Assembly: GCA_963995505.1 (NCBI GenBank)
Contig: OZ023180.1
Span: 10,301,301-10,365,300 of the forward strand
Reading direction: 5' to 3'
Length of the DNA: 64,000 nucleotides
DNA from: Hypericum androsaemum
Lineage: Eukaryota > Streptophyta > Magnoliopsida > Malpighiales > Hypericaceae
Positions 45,428-56,950 of the stretch are shown piece after piece (the stretch's first letter is position 1; each line of letters starts with the position of its first letter). Under the pieces are notes generated by a model. It did not search any database and was not told the DNA's origin. It worked only from the letters and a program-made list of their open reading frames with translations. A program made the translations under genes and the position numbers.

Positions 45428-46560
45428 GTCCCTCTCCTCTCAAGTCCTATGATGGTCATCAATATTATACCGTCTTTTATGATCACTTTAGCAACTATGT
45501 CTGGCTCTATTTTATAAAGTGCAAGTGTGACCTTATTGATGCATTTATTCAATTTCGTACGCAAGTTGAGAAGTTTTTTGGCAGGCCTATTAAAAGTTTT
45601 CAATCGGATTGGGGAGGTGAGTTTCAGGCTTTAACAACATATCTCCAAACACAAGGGATTATACACCGAGTCTCCTGTCCATACACGCTGGAGCAAAATG
45701 GTTGTGCTAAACAGAAGCATCGCCCATATTATTGAGACTAGCTTGGCAATTATGCATCATGCATCAATTTCATTAAAATACTGGACTCTAATATTTGACT
45801 CTGCAGCTTATCTTATCAATCGTATGCCTACTCCGCTGCTCAATAACTAGTCGTTGTATGCTAAACTATTCGGGGACTCACCCTCACTTGCCAATCTCAA
45901 AGTCATCGGCTGCCTATGCTACTCGTGGTTACGGCCAGTTACTAAACACAAGCTTGAGCCTCGATCGACCAAATGTGCTTTTATGGGTTACAATTGCAAG
46001 CATAAAGGATATGTTTATCTTGACATAAATTCTACAAGATTGTATATTTTCCATCATGTGCTCTTTGATGAGACAGTTTACCCTTCTACAGGTCTAAAAT
46101 TAGCTGGTCTGAGTTCCCCAAAATCAACCCCAAACGAGCACCCCACCACAAGCCTGTTCAATTATTTCCACAAGGCCCATTCCGATCCACCAGCAGCTGG
46201 GCCACCTTCCACTATCGAATAACAGAATGTGCAACCAACAAATGGGCCATTAACTCTGTCTGGGCCACCTCCACCGAATAGGCCACCACCTACTGCTGGG
46301 CCTCCCTCACAAAATGGGCCTCCTACAACTACACAACCTACAAAACCAGCAACCCGTATACACCCAATCACCAGGGTGTATAGCCGGCGACCAACATCTG
46401 GAGCCCTACCAATACCCGCTGCGATTAACAACCAAACTCAGCCACCTCCAGCACCACCGGCTCAGCCTCCTACGCCAGTCCTGAGTCACATCCATAGCAT
46501 GATAACATGGTCTCAATCAAGAAACACACCGTAAGTACTAGTGGCCACCACCACAACATC
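45428..46560 (+). pseudogene. Copia integrase core and C-terminal region (level 1)
   Basis: Continues the copia frame after the nest. It reads SPLKSYDGHQYYTVFYDHF, then the second catalytic acidic site in SDWGGEF (about 45610), then a broken stretch where the third site should be. LKVIGCLCYSWLRP and CAFMGYNCKHKGYVYLD follow at 45895-46020. The proline-rich linker at 46230-46530 is usual between integrase and RT in this group. Stops at 45735 and elsewhere. Confidence 0.85.
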
Positions 46561-46569
46561 GGTTCCTAC

Positions 46570-48035
46570 CTAGCTCATCCAAGCTGTGTGCGACTGGCAG
46601 AGTGCGATGCATGAAGAATTCAACGCTCTCATCAAAAACAAGACATGGTTGCTCGTACCTCGGCATGCTGCTCCCAACATCTTAGGCTGTAAGTGGGTCT
46701 TCTGATTGAAAACTCACTCCGATGGCTCTATGGCCCGATACAAAGCTTGCCTCGTCACCAAGGGCTTTCACCAATGACCAGGCATTGATTACCAAGAAAC
46801 ATTCAGCCCAGTTGTCAAGCCCGCCATGGTACGCCTACTCCTCTCTATAGCAGTTTCTTATGGCTGGCCGGTACGCCAACTCGATATGTCAAATGCCTTT
46901 CTCCATGGGACGCTATCAGAAAATGTCTTCATGGAACAACCTCCTAGATTTTTCCACCACCAATATCTGAATCACATGTGCAAACTACAGCGTTCTCTCT
47001 ATGGATTGAAACAAGCCCCGAGGGCGTGGTTCCACTGTCTCAAAGCAGCTCTATGTGAATTCGGGTTTCACGGATCAATGACAGACTCCAGCCTCTTTTA
47101 TCTATGGCACGACACCATTCGGCAGTGTGTCCTTGTCTATGTAGATGATATTCTGGTAACTGGCTCCAACTCTCTCGCTTTAAATAGGCTGCTTCATTTC
47201 CTACAACAAAAATTTGTTGTCAAAGATCTTGGGAGTTTGTCTTATTTTCTAAGCATAGAAGCTGCACGGATATCCAAAGGGCTATTACTCTCTCAAGGCA
47301 AATATGTGCGCGAGATTCTAACAAAGTCCAAGATGCAAAACTGCAAACCACAAGCAACCCCGTCAATAGCAAACAAACCAACCTCCACTGTGACTTGCAA
47401 TGATGGCCTCTATTGGCAAATAGTCGGCGGCCTCAAGTACTTGGGAGTCACCAGACCAAAAATAGCTTTCGTTGTTAACCGAGTAGCTCAATTTATGCAC
47501 TCACCATCTCCGGCCAGCTGGATTGGCGTTAAAAGAATACTATGATATCTACAGGGCACAGCAGACTATGGCCTTCTGATCAGACCATCGAAATCATTCA
47601 CTCTCCATTGCTAAAGTGACATAGATTAGGCAAATTTTCTCAATTGACCGCCGCTCTACAACAGGTTATGCTATGTTCTTTGGCCCCAACATAATCTCTT
47701 AGTCCTCCAGGAAGCAACGCGCCGTATCTTGTTTAAGTACAGAAGCAGAGTACCGCGCACTAGCCACAGTTGCATCAAAAACACTATAGCTCAAGTCCCT
47801 TCTGAAGGAAATACAGTTACCGTATCAACCACCTCCAGTCTTGTGGTGTGACAACCTCGGCACAACATATATATCCGCCAATCCAGTCTTCCACTCAAGA
47901 TCCAAGCATATGGAGATAGATTTTCATTTTGTCCGTGAACAAGTAGCAGCTGGCAGTCTCCAAGTATGCTACATTTCCACTCGAGACCAAGTCGCAGATA
48001 TCCTCACCAAACCGCTGCCCGAGAAACGATTTTAG
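46570..48035 (+). pseudogene. Copia reverse transcriptase and RNase H (level 1)
   Basis: The RT opens with CKWVF at 46690 and continues through YQETFSPVVK, VRQLDMSNAFLHG, LYGLKQAPRAWF and the catalytic YVDD at about 47140. It is open from 46826 to 47545. RNase H is broken, but its end ([30 protein letters not shown] in part, [12 protein letters not shown]) is clear at 47841-48035. The element's stop is followed by the G-rich polypurine tract and the 3' LTR. Confidence 0.9.
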
Positions 48036-48083
48036 GAGCTTAGGAACAAGCTGACGGTGACCCACCATCAGCTCGCGGGGGAG

Positions 48084-48334
48084 TAAAGGAGTTACCTTAT
48101 CAGACCTGATCATGATCACAGCTGGAAGATCTTCTAGAATCATCTCAGCAACATAATCACAGCCAGAATCCCGCCTCGTAATTACTGCACATCCTCGACA
48201 TTACCGCTGCAATATTGTCTTACTATATCTGTAACAATTACCTTAGTTGTATAGCTTGCTCAGCACTCTTGTATCTTGTATAAATGTGTAACCCAATGTA
48301 CAGAAACATCATCAAGCAATATAGAACCTCTTCA
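48084..48334 (+). repeat. 3' LTR of the level-1 copia
   Basis: 251 bp; followed by the GGAGA duplication (48335-48339) and the resumed F-box pseudogene. Confidence 0.93.
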
Positions 48335-48846
48335 GGAGATGGTTAGGCGTTGAAAAGGCGAGCTCGTAATAGAAAGGTGTTGGCTAAAGCGGACTTCTTC
48401 AAGGTTCGTTGTTTGAAGTGATGCGAAATGGCGAGATATCTATTCACACAGAAGGCAACCAGAGGCCACCAGTACTGAATTCAGACTTAAGACTCAAAGT
48501 CCATTGACACGCAATCAGCTGGCAACCAAACAGTTTCAGTCTCAAAATTCTTGTTGTCATGGAAGCCCCACTGAGGCAGATAGACCGGATGAAGGAGCCT
48601 CCTTGAGTGGAAAAAACCCGATATCAATCTCTTGGGCGTTGCAACTTACAACCTTATTCACCCACCGATGGAATAGGGATGTTGGACAAAATCTTTGCAG
48701 TCGTGGCAATACCAACGAAGGCAAAATCGGTGCATCAACAGCCACTCCGACCTATCTTGCTCAACTAATAGCTTGTGAAGAAAGCGCCTAAGCTCTCTAC
48801 ACTTGCTTGTGCAGCTTTCCTCGTCGAAGTTCACATCGACCAAGTA
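48335..48846 (-). pseudogene. F-box/LRR pseudogene D, 5' half
   Basis: Continues exon 1 of D upstream of the copia: homologous to gene A from the SLQCLTISHC region back to the VNFDEESCTSKC segment. Homology ends at about 48846, before the F-box itself, so the F-box is missing as well. Frameshifts are present. Confidence 0.85.
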
Positions 48847-49052
48847 TACTAGCCATGTTGAAATTTTGACCGGTGATGGCAGATTAAAAAACCAGAACAA
48901 AAACATGTTGAAATGTTGACACCGAAACTGATTTACAGTCTATTAGCCAAGTTAGAACTCTTTTGTACGTTTAAAGTCCAAAATCCACGGGAAACCAAGT
49001 ATGTTTTTAGTCATCTAGACGTCTACAAACTTAATTGCTTCCACCCAATGAA
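48847..49052. other. Spacer between pseudogene D and the DUF26 gene
   Basis: Includes a short repeated phrase (CATGTTGAAAT at about 48853 and 48904). It joins the block shared with 21240-21420 at about 48920. Confidence 0.4.
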
Positions 49053-49448
49053 CAAATTATAATCAGCTACCGGAAGAAAACTAAACACCTTTTGCCAGTG
49101 GTAGAAACGTCTGCAGATGTCTTAAATACCCTTGGCAAAAGATAAAACAAACCTGAAGCCGTCGGAAGAAATTTTGGCTAAAGCCCGATAAAATAAGATT
49201 TCCTCCAAGAGAAGGTATGCATCTGCCATGACCGGAATTTATCTCCGACGGCATTGTAATTTCCTACAACTGAGTGATGTTTAGGACCAACAAAATATGT
49301 ATTATTTTAACTTGAAGTCACATCTGAATTGGTGATACAGACCATAGTCAATACAAATAAATGAATTTGAACAACATAATCGGTTTCTAACCACCTATTG
49401 GATTCGCCTTTACAATATATAATGTCACATCGCATAATTTAAATTTGT
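49053..49448 (-). other. 3' flank of the DUF26 gene
   Basis: Conserved in all three DUF26 copies; probably 3' UTR and downstream sequence. No independent gene called. Confidence 0.45.
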
Positions 49449-50174
49449 TTAAGCACCCAGAAATGAGTAAATCTCATATCTGATGCTACAACTTCCGCCG
49501 AGAATTCTCGCACCTTGCTTTCCACTGGGAAGTTCGCCAATTAACCCATCAAGGCATTTTAGGCAATCACCACAAGAGAGATCCTTGGTGCACTGAGCCA
49601 ACCCATAGACTTTCTCCGATCCTTCCAATTCCATCTTTCCAGCCGCGTAGAACTTGTTGGTTTCAGAAGCTTCTTTAGCTAGCGTAGTAAGCAAAACGCT
49701 AACCTTCTTATCAAACACCAAGGGATCACTCGCATTCTGAGTGTTCCACATAAGAATCTGGCTCTGGTTGTCAATTTTGCCAAAGAAGTTGTCGGTCGAG
49801 TACTTCAAGAAGCAATGGTCGTACCAAATCTTGGCTTCCTTCCCATATGGACAATTCTTGCGGATCTCAGCGGTGGCATTAACCACACATGTCTTGCAAT
49901 CCGAGGCCGAGACGTTGGCCCTACAAAGAGCTTGTCCGTACACTTGGTACGGGCTTTCGCCTATTACGCCAAACCCGAAACCCGTCATGGGAGTAGCAAA
50001 GTAGAGGTAGCCCATGAGGGTGTTCAAGTTTATTTCGAATGGGCTATTGGAGGTGAAGTTGGAAGACAGGGAGCAAGTTTGGCCAATTGGATTGAGGTCA
50101 GCTCCAATAGCTGCACGAAGAAGAATGGTTGAGACTAGAAAAGCTAGTGCAAAGTACTTTGGAAGAGGAGACAT
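49449..50174 (-). CDS. Cysteine-rich repeat secretory protein (two Gnk2/DUF26 domains)
   Basis: An intact, uninterrupted protein of 241 residues. Residues 1-25 form a signal peptide (MSPLPKYFALAFLVSTILL, cleavage likely near AIGA), so it should be secreted to the apoplast. Two Gnk2-homologous domains follow at about 30-130 and 135-240. Each has the family's C-X8-C-X2-C signature (CRANVSASDCKTC and CTKDLSCGDCLKC). There is no transmembrane segment or kinase, so it is the secreted type, not a receptor kinase. Ginkbilobin-2 of this fold is a mannose-binding antifungal protein; whether this one binds sugar is not known. Length is normal for the class. It is the only intact DUF26 copy in the window. 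Confidence 0.93.
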   Translation of the reverse strand: MSPLPKYFALAFLVSTILLRAAIGADLNPIGQTCSLSSNFTSNSPFEINLNTLMGYLYFATPMTGFGFGVIGESPYQVYGQALCRANVSASDCKTCVVNATAEIRKNCPYGKEAKIWYDHCFLKYSTDNFFGKIDNQSQILMWNTQNASDPLVFDKKVSVLLTTLAKEASETNKFYAAGKMELEGSEKVYGLAQCTKDLSCGDCLKCLDGLIGELPSGKQGARILGGSCSIRYEIYSFLGA

Positions 50175-50284
50175 TGCTATTAATGGAAAGGTGCTATGGA
50201 AGATCTTTAACTTTTTTGTGCTTAACTAGATTATGAGAGGATCAATAGGAGTTGAAGATTGGAGATGGATTTTGTTCTTGGGCT

Positions 50285-50300
50285 TGGATGCGTATTTATA
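50285..50300 (-). promoter_or_regulatory. TATA box of the DUF26 gene
   Basis: On the minus strand GCTATAAATACGC lies about 115-125 bp above the ATG at 50174, a normal plant distance allowing for a short 5' UTR. Confidence 0.6.
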
Positions 50301-51195
50301 GCGAATTAATTCAATTCTTAGACACCGCGTAGGTGACCGGTTTGATGAATATTTGTATGTCATACAAAGGACGTCGACCTTTTCTTCGTTGGTCATGTTT
50401 AAGGTTTAATTGTTCAAGCATTATAAGAACCTTTCATGTATGGAAAGGTCAAACAAATATAAATTAAGGCGAGACGCGAGACTGAGTGCCAATGAAATTA
50501 TTTTTTATACCTTCAATTAATTGCGTTTTGTTGAACACGCACGGAACTGTTTTTTTATATCACATAAACAAATATTTAACTCAATTGTATTATTTTTCTG
50601 GCGCCTCCTTTTCTCCTCTTGCTCATTACTGTATAATGAGCCTTGCTTTCAGGCCTTGTCTCTTATGTTCAGGAGCATGAAAAGGCCCAACAAGGGGAAT
50701 CCATAATCACATCAAACTCGAAGACTTACAGATAGTGTATCATTTATTTATTTTTTATTTCCAGGATGACTAACATCTTCGGATATTTGTTTTGTCACAA
50801 TTCATGCGTATTCCTCCACAAAAGTCCCAAATAGTTTAAAGAAACAAAGAACATATTTATTGCCTGGTGATCGGGAGGGGCACAATCAGGAATAAGTTTT
50901 TAGTGGGTTTTGCCGTTTTCCTCTGAAAATTGTATCCGACACCGTAAAATAGTAACTAAAGAAATTAGGATTTACGTTTTGTTGCGGTTTCGCGATTTCC
51001 TGGATCCCTTAGTTTTCACATCCCTGCTTACAGCATACCTTCATACAAAAGAATCGTGTGAAAGATTTCCTTTCTAAGCATACATTGATTATTAGATATG
51101 ATTATATTATCGCGGATATACCATTTGGCTTTTGTACTACTATCTATTCAGTTGATATGAAAGAGGTTAGTCTGTCCTGATATACTCGAACTATT
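50301..51195. other. Upstream of the DUF26 gene, then unassigned
   Basis: Up to about 50480 it resembles the upstream region of the DUF26 pseudogene in copy 2 (57150-57260). Beyond that it is AT-rich with no recognisable coding or repeat ends. Confidence 0.45.
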
Positions 51196-51945
51196 ATTTC
51201 AGCACGCGGTTAATAAAGATTGGTGGATACATCCGCCCTTCGATTTCTTAAAAAAAACCTACACTAGGAATTTTTCTTTCGTCTTCTAATCAAAATTTTC
51301 GCACCGTGGTGAAAAGAGCAACTAGGATGAGCTTCTCCAAAAAAGATGTTGGAATTAAATGACAATAAATGCCAAGGTAGGAAGGCCCAAAGTGGGAAGG
51401 CCCAAAGTGGGAAGGCCCAAGGTTGGAGGAAAACCAATCTCACATTGAAAAATGGCATAAAAATTTCCAAGTATATAAGGAGGAGCTCCAAGCTAGTGTG
51501 ACATTAAATATTCTACCTGCACTGCTGTCCAAGGCTGGTTGCGAGGATGGTTACGAGCACGCGCTTGGCTGAGTATTCTAACTATTATTTCAGCACGCAG
51601 TTAATAAAGATTGGTGGACACATCCGCCCTTCGATTTCTTAAAAAAAACCTACACTAGGAATTTTTCTTTCGTCTTCTAATCAAAATTTTTGCACCGTGG
51701 TGAAAAGAGCAACTAGGATGAGCTTCTCCAAAAAAGATGTTGGAATTAAATGACAATAAATGCCAAGGTAGGAAGGCCCAATGTTGGAGGAAAACCAGTC
51801 TCACATTGAAAAATGGCACAAAAATTTCCAAGTATATAAGGAGGAGCTCCAAGCTAGTGTGACATTAAATATTCCACCTGCACTGCTGTCCAAGGCTGGT
51901 TGCGAGGATGGTTACGAGCACGCGCATGGCACAATGAGCACTTTG
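51184..51945 (+). repeat. Tandem duplication of about 385 bp in the copia LTR region
   Basis: Unit 1 about 51190-51564 and unit 2 about 51580-51964 are nearly identical from AACTATTATTTCAGCACGC to GAGCACGCGC. Unit 1 has a 15-bp motif (GGGAAGGCCCAAAGT) in about three copies, unit 2 in one. The join carries 15 bases (51565-51579) that belong to neither unit. Confidence 0.85.
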
Positions 51946-52500
51946 AGGCGCAATTTGTACTTTGCGCGTGCGCATCCTCGCGAAGGAGTGCCTCACGAAG
52001 GAGTACGAGTACATGCTGCTATCCGAATGGTTGCCTATCCAGAATGTTCACCAAAGAGACACGAGCAGACTGCTGGCCGAAGAGGTGCCTGAAGGGCAGC
52101 CTGCCTGGTGTCCGAAAGGATGTGTCTCCTCGGAAGGGCAGGCTGCCATACTCGTGGCTCCTCGGAATTGCCTGCCTCCAACCCTCCGCAGCCTATAAAT
52201 AGGCCTCTCCCCCTCATTTGGAAATCATCCTGACCACTCATTGCATAAGCATTCATTAGCAATAGTCGTCGTCCTCTCTCTCTCTCTCTCAAAAAAGTTT
52301 CGAGTATCCAAATGTTCGCAGAGGCTTCGAGAGTCGTTGTGCTACGATCTTGAAGTACAAAGTCATTGTATCCTAGGGACAATTGCCATATCCCGTAAGC
52401 ACTGAATACAAGGCAGTCTCATCTTACGGAGAAAAAGTCAAATTTTTTTTCTCGACTTTAGATCCTAATTAAGTATACCATCATCTGGATAAACAACAAT
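51739..52500 (+). repeat. Probable LTR and leader of a second copia element
   Basis: Starts with TGTTGGAATTAAATG (also at 51347 in unit 1). It has CCTATAAATAGGCC at about 52192-52205 as a TATA box and a CT microsatellite at 52274-52290. It leads to the gag ATG at 52529. I could not define the LTR end or a primer site, so this is provisional. Confidence 0.5.
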
Positions 52501-52528
52501 CGTAAAACGAGATTTTGTGTACTTGAAG

Positions 52529-53781
52529 ATGGCATCATCAAGCTCTGCTCAGGCACCAGTCCCGACTGTCCCAGGAACTGTCCACGCCGAAAGGCCATCA
52601 AAGTTCAATGGCACCGAGTTCAAGAGGTGGCAACATAAAATATTGTTCTACCTAACAACGCTCAACCTGGTCCAGTTCTTGAAGAAAGAAGCACCGAAGG
52701 TGGCGGAGAATGAGGCTGATCAACAGAAGATCAATGCTCTGGATGCTTGGACTCATAGCGACTTCTTATGTCATAACTACATCCTGAATGAATTGGACAA
52801 CACCATATACAATGTCTATACTATAACCACGAGTGCAAAAGAATTGTGGGATTCTCTGGAGAAGAAGTACAAGACAGAAGATGCCGTGTTGAAGAAATTC
52901 ATCGTCGGGAGATTCCTCGACTTCAAGATGGTTGATTCCAAAAAGGTTATAGACCAAGTGCAAGAGTTGCAACTGATTCTGCATGAGATTCATACTCAAA
53001 GAATGCAACTGAGTGAGTCTTTTAAGTGGTACCAATGATTGAAAAGCTACCACACCTGTAGAAAGATTTCAAGAACTACCTCAAGCATAAGAGGAAGGAC
53101 ATGGGCCTTGAAGACTTGATTGTGAGACTAAAGATTGAGAAAGATAACCGAAAGTCCAAAGTCAAGAACAACAAGACCAACTCTGAAGCTGCGATACACC
53201 TTGCTAAAGGAGGTACTGGCAAGAAGAGAAAGAAGTCCGGCAACACGCAGGAGAAGCAAGAACCAAAGCAAAAGAAAGCCAAGAAAATAAAGGACAACTG
53301 CTTCAACTGCGACAAGTTCGGTCACATGAAAAAAGATTGTTGTCTACTAAAGAAGGACAATCGTGAGAAAGCTAATTTGGCTGAAGACCTGTCTGAGTTA
53401 GATCTATCTGTCGTGGTGTTTGAAGATAATTTGGTGGATAACCCAAGAGAGTGGTTCACCGACACCGGGATAACCCGCCACATCTGCTCAGACAAGGAGA
53501 TGTTCTCAACCTATGTCCCGATCACCAGACGAAAGCTGTTTATGGGTAACTCCGTAACTTCCAATGTAGTCAGATTAGGAAAGGTGGTCGTGAAGCTGAC
53601 CTCGAGCAAAGAGCTGACTCTCAATGATGTGCTGCATGTCTCAGACATCCACAAGAATCTGGTATCCCACTTCGTGTTAAGCAAAGCTAGACTGAAACTA
53701 GTTTTTGAGGCTGATAAGTTTGTAATGACCAAAGCTGGTAATTTTATAGGAAAGGGTTACCTAGATAAGGGGCTCTTCTAG
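52529..53781 (+). pseudogene. Copia gag and protease (second copia)
   Basis: From ATG 52529 a UBN2-type gag (FNGTEFKRWQHKILFYL; ELWDSLEKKYKTED) is open to 53038. After a frame change and a stop it resumes at 53101-53781. That part holds a lysine-rich stretch, a CCHC knuckle ([14 protein letters not shown]) and a protease with D-T-G ([12 protein letters not shown]). Non-functional as read. Confidence 0.85.
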
Positions 53782-54845
53782 TTGAATGTAATAAATGTAC
53801 AACGTGTCTTTGAGGGCCAGAATAAAGTTATTAATTCTTCTTACTTGGCTGAGTATTCTAACTTATGGCATAATAGATTAAACATATAAATTTAAGCTCA
53901 CTAAGAAAGTTGGTAAGTTTAAATTTATTGCCTAAATTGGAGTTTAACCCAAACGATTAATGCGAAGTATGTGTTGAGGCAAAAATGGCCAAAGCACCTT
54001 TCCATTCAGTAGAAAGAAGTACAACACTTTTAGAGTTAGTTCATACCGTGTGCGATATGAAACACGTGTAAACTAGAGGTGGAAAAAAGTATTTTATCAC
54101 ATTTATTGATGATTGCACAAGATACTACTACATATATCTCTTGAAAGGAAAGGACGAAGCCTTCGAAGCCTTGAAAAGTTATAAGAATGAGGTTGAAAAT
54201 TAACTTAGCAGTAAAATTAAAATAATTTGAAGTGATAGAGGGGGAGAATATCTAGCTTCGTTTGAAGAATTCTGCCAACAAAATGGCATTATTCATCAGA
54301 CAACTACTCTATACTCACCTCAATCAAATTGCGCAACTGAACGTAAGAATCAAACTCTCAGAGAGATGCTGAATGCTTTGTTCTAGAAAATTTACCTTGT
54401 TGGAACAAGCATGTGCCTCCTGTATTGATACATTGTGATAGCATGTCAGTAATCAAGAGAGCACAAAGTACTATGTATAATAGTAAGTCTCGACCAACCG
54501 TAGGAGATATAACACCGTCAGACAATTGACCTCTGGTGGTATAATTATCATTAATTATGTGAAGTACAAGGACAACACAGCTAATTCTTTGACGAAATGA
54601 TTCAATAGAGATCAAATGTATGATGCAGTAAGAGAAGTGGGGTTAAAACCCACACATTAAAAATATTCACAGAATATGTGGGGGGATGCTGTGCTCTCAG
54701 CTAATAACATTCTAAACAAATTTCTACACAAGAAAAGGGATAAAAACCCATATGAACTATGGAAAGGTAGGAAATCTTCTTACGGTTACCTTAAAGTGTG
54801 GAGATGCCTAGGTAAGATAGAAGTACCTAAGCCTAAACAGGTGAG
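53782..54845 (+). pseudogene. Copia integrase remnant, cut off at 54845
   Basis: Traces of GAG-pre-integrase (about 53865) and of the integrase core: FITFIDDCTRYYYIYLLKG near 54090, SDRGGEYLASFEEFCQQNG near 54230, ERKNQTLREMLNALF near 54345. The post-core segment PYELWKGRKSSYGYLKVWR follows near 54750. It stops abruptly in KPKQ at 54845, where the duplicated block begins. RT, RNase H and 3' LTR are absent. Confidence 0.85.
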
Positions 54846-55092
54846 AATTTCTTAGTATATTTTAATAAATTACGGTCACGTACCTCATCAAAATTGGATA
54901 AATCCTTTTAGGAAAAAATCACTTGAGAGGAAGAATACCCTATAGATAACTGGCTGAATTTTATGACCGGCTGCATTTATATATTATTTCTGAAACAGAT
55001 GTATTGCGATACTTATCGGTTATAGTACTGTTTTGATGTCCTCTCTTCCGTTTTCTGAGATATATACTAGTGATATTTTTTTTTCTATGTTT

Positions 55093-55895
55093 TTTTGGCG
55101 AAAATAAAAACTTCATAAATAATAAAAAATAAACAGAAAGTTTTCTTAATGACCTACCTCTGGCTGATCCTACATTCTGGGCAATCCAAGAGAGTGGATC
55201 TCCGGATCATCAGACCAAGAGAGAGTCCGACCATCCTATATCTAAATTTTGCAGATCTCACAAGTCGGGTAGTCAGAGAGAAGCCCCTAGCCAACAGGCC
55301 AGGGAGCGTCGCCTAGCCTCAATCCCCAGCTGAACCCACAAATCGGCAGTTTGGGGGGCCAAACACAAGGCAATAGCCAGGTAGATTAGCCGCCTAATAC
55401 ATCTAGCCTTGAGGCATCTCTTACAGGAGATCCTTCCCGTTCGCCCACCTCGAGGACGCACACACCCATGACCCACACACCGATCGTATGTGGTTGCAGC
55501 CGAGGGCTTCTGTAAAAATCCTGTCGTCGCCAAACGACTGGGAAAAGAGCACCCAAATTCCGTTGAAGCCGCGAGGACCTATTACAATTTGACAAAAACT
55601 TATCTGCTGCAATCATCCGATGTCAATGATTTCAAGATACCTGGTAAATTAGGCCAGCAAAATCGCATTCTCCACCGTTTCTGCATGGTAAGTATCCCTT
55701 CTAGGCTGACACAGATAAAATAAAGTATATGACCAAAAGTCAAGCAAACCTGAAATGAGGAATTAATGACATATCGTGACCGATGTGTCTAAGCAAGAAG
55801 TCTAGGGCCGAGGTCCACCAACCATCCTCGCGCAGCTTAGATAGAGCGTCTGCAACAGCATTTTCTTCTCTGTGGCTGCAATGCATACACGAGGG
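55093..55895 (-). mobile_element. 5'-truncated LINE tail (copy 2)
   Basis: Counterpart of 20329-21095, with a small insertion near 55703-55740 absent from copy 1. Confidence 0.65.
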
Positions 55896-56617
55896 GTCGT
55901 TACATCCAGGGGTAGAACAATAATGGGTGGGTAGAATAACTTTTGATAGGTAGAATGCATTAAGGTTTTTGTATATATTTCATACAGTATTAATAATATA
56001 ACTTCACTTATAAAAAAATTATTAGAATTTTCGACACCAAACCTAATTTACAGTTGATTAGCCAAGTTTGATCTCTTTCTCTGTTCGAAATTCAAAATCC
56101 TCCGGAAATCAAGTATGTTGTTAGTCATCTACACACCTACAAACTATAATTGCTTCCACACTGAAGAAATAATATTGTCTGTGACAGACGGGATCTTGTG
56201 ATCTCCTACGCACACAATGAACAAATTATAATCAGCCACCGGAAGAAAACTGAACACCTTTTCCCAGTGGTAGAAACGTCTGCAGATTTCTTAAATACCC
56301 TTGGCAAAAGATAAAACAAACGTCCTGAAGCCGTCGGAAGAAATTTCGGCTAGAGCCCAACAAAATAAGATTTCCTGCAAGAGAAGGTAAGTATCTGCCA
56401 TGACCGAAATTTGTCTCCGATGGCATTGTAATTTCGTACACCTGAGTGATGTTTATGACCGATAAAATATGTGTTATTTTAACTTGAAGTCACATCTGAA
56501 TTATTGATACAGACGATAGTCAATACAAATTAATAAAATTTGAGCAAACATAATGGTTTGTAACCACTACTTGGATTCGCCTTTACAATAAATAATGTCA
56601 CATCGGATAATTTAAAT

Positions 56618-56950
56618 TTATTTAAGCACCCAAGAATGAGTAAGTCTCGTATCTAATGCTAACAACTTCCGCCAAGAATTCTCGCAACTTGCTTTCCACA
56701 GAACTTGTCCGTATACTTGGTACGGGCTTTGGCCTATCAACCCAATCCCGAAATCTGTCTTGGGAATAGCAAAGTAGAGATAGCCCATGAGGTTGTTCAA
56801 GTTTGCTTCTTATGGGCTATTCGCGGTGAAGTTGGAAGAGAGGGAGCAAGTTTGGCCAACTGGGTTGGGGTCAGCTCCTAGGGCATCTGGAAGAAGAATA
56901 GTTGAGACTAGGAAAGCTAGTGCAAGCTTTGGAAGAGGAGACATTCCCAT
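56618..56950 (-). pseudogene. Truncated DUF26 secretory protein, copy 2
   Basis: Carries the same in-frame TAA and the same internal loss of about 420 bp as 21827-22159. Signal peptide intact. Not functional. Confidence 0.88.

Larger units (their letters stand above)
30616..48334 (+). mobile_element. Nest level 1: Ty1/copia retrotransposon inserted in F-box pseudogene D
   Basis: LTRs of 251 bp at 30616-30866 and 48084-48334, with the duplication GGAGA at 30611-30615 and 48335-48339. Plus-strand order is tRNA-Met primer site, gag, protease, integrase, reverse transcriptase, RNase H, G-rich polypurine tract (about 48071-48083), so it is copia. The body is decayed by many stops. The LTRs differ at about 14 of 251 positions by eye, making it the oldest layer of the nest. 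It is split at 32802/45428 by the level-2 element. The left terminus is TA rather than TG. Confidence 0.93.

Noticed and set aside
46162..46431. Glycine-rich frame on the minus strand
   Set aside because: Antisense of the proline-rich integrase-RT linker of the copia.
52274..52290. CT microsatellite as a promoter element
   Set aside because: Simple repeat in a probable LTR leader; nothing ties it to regulation.
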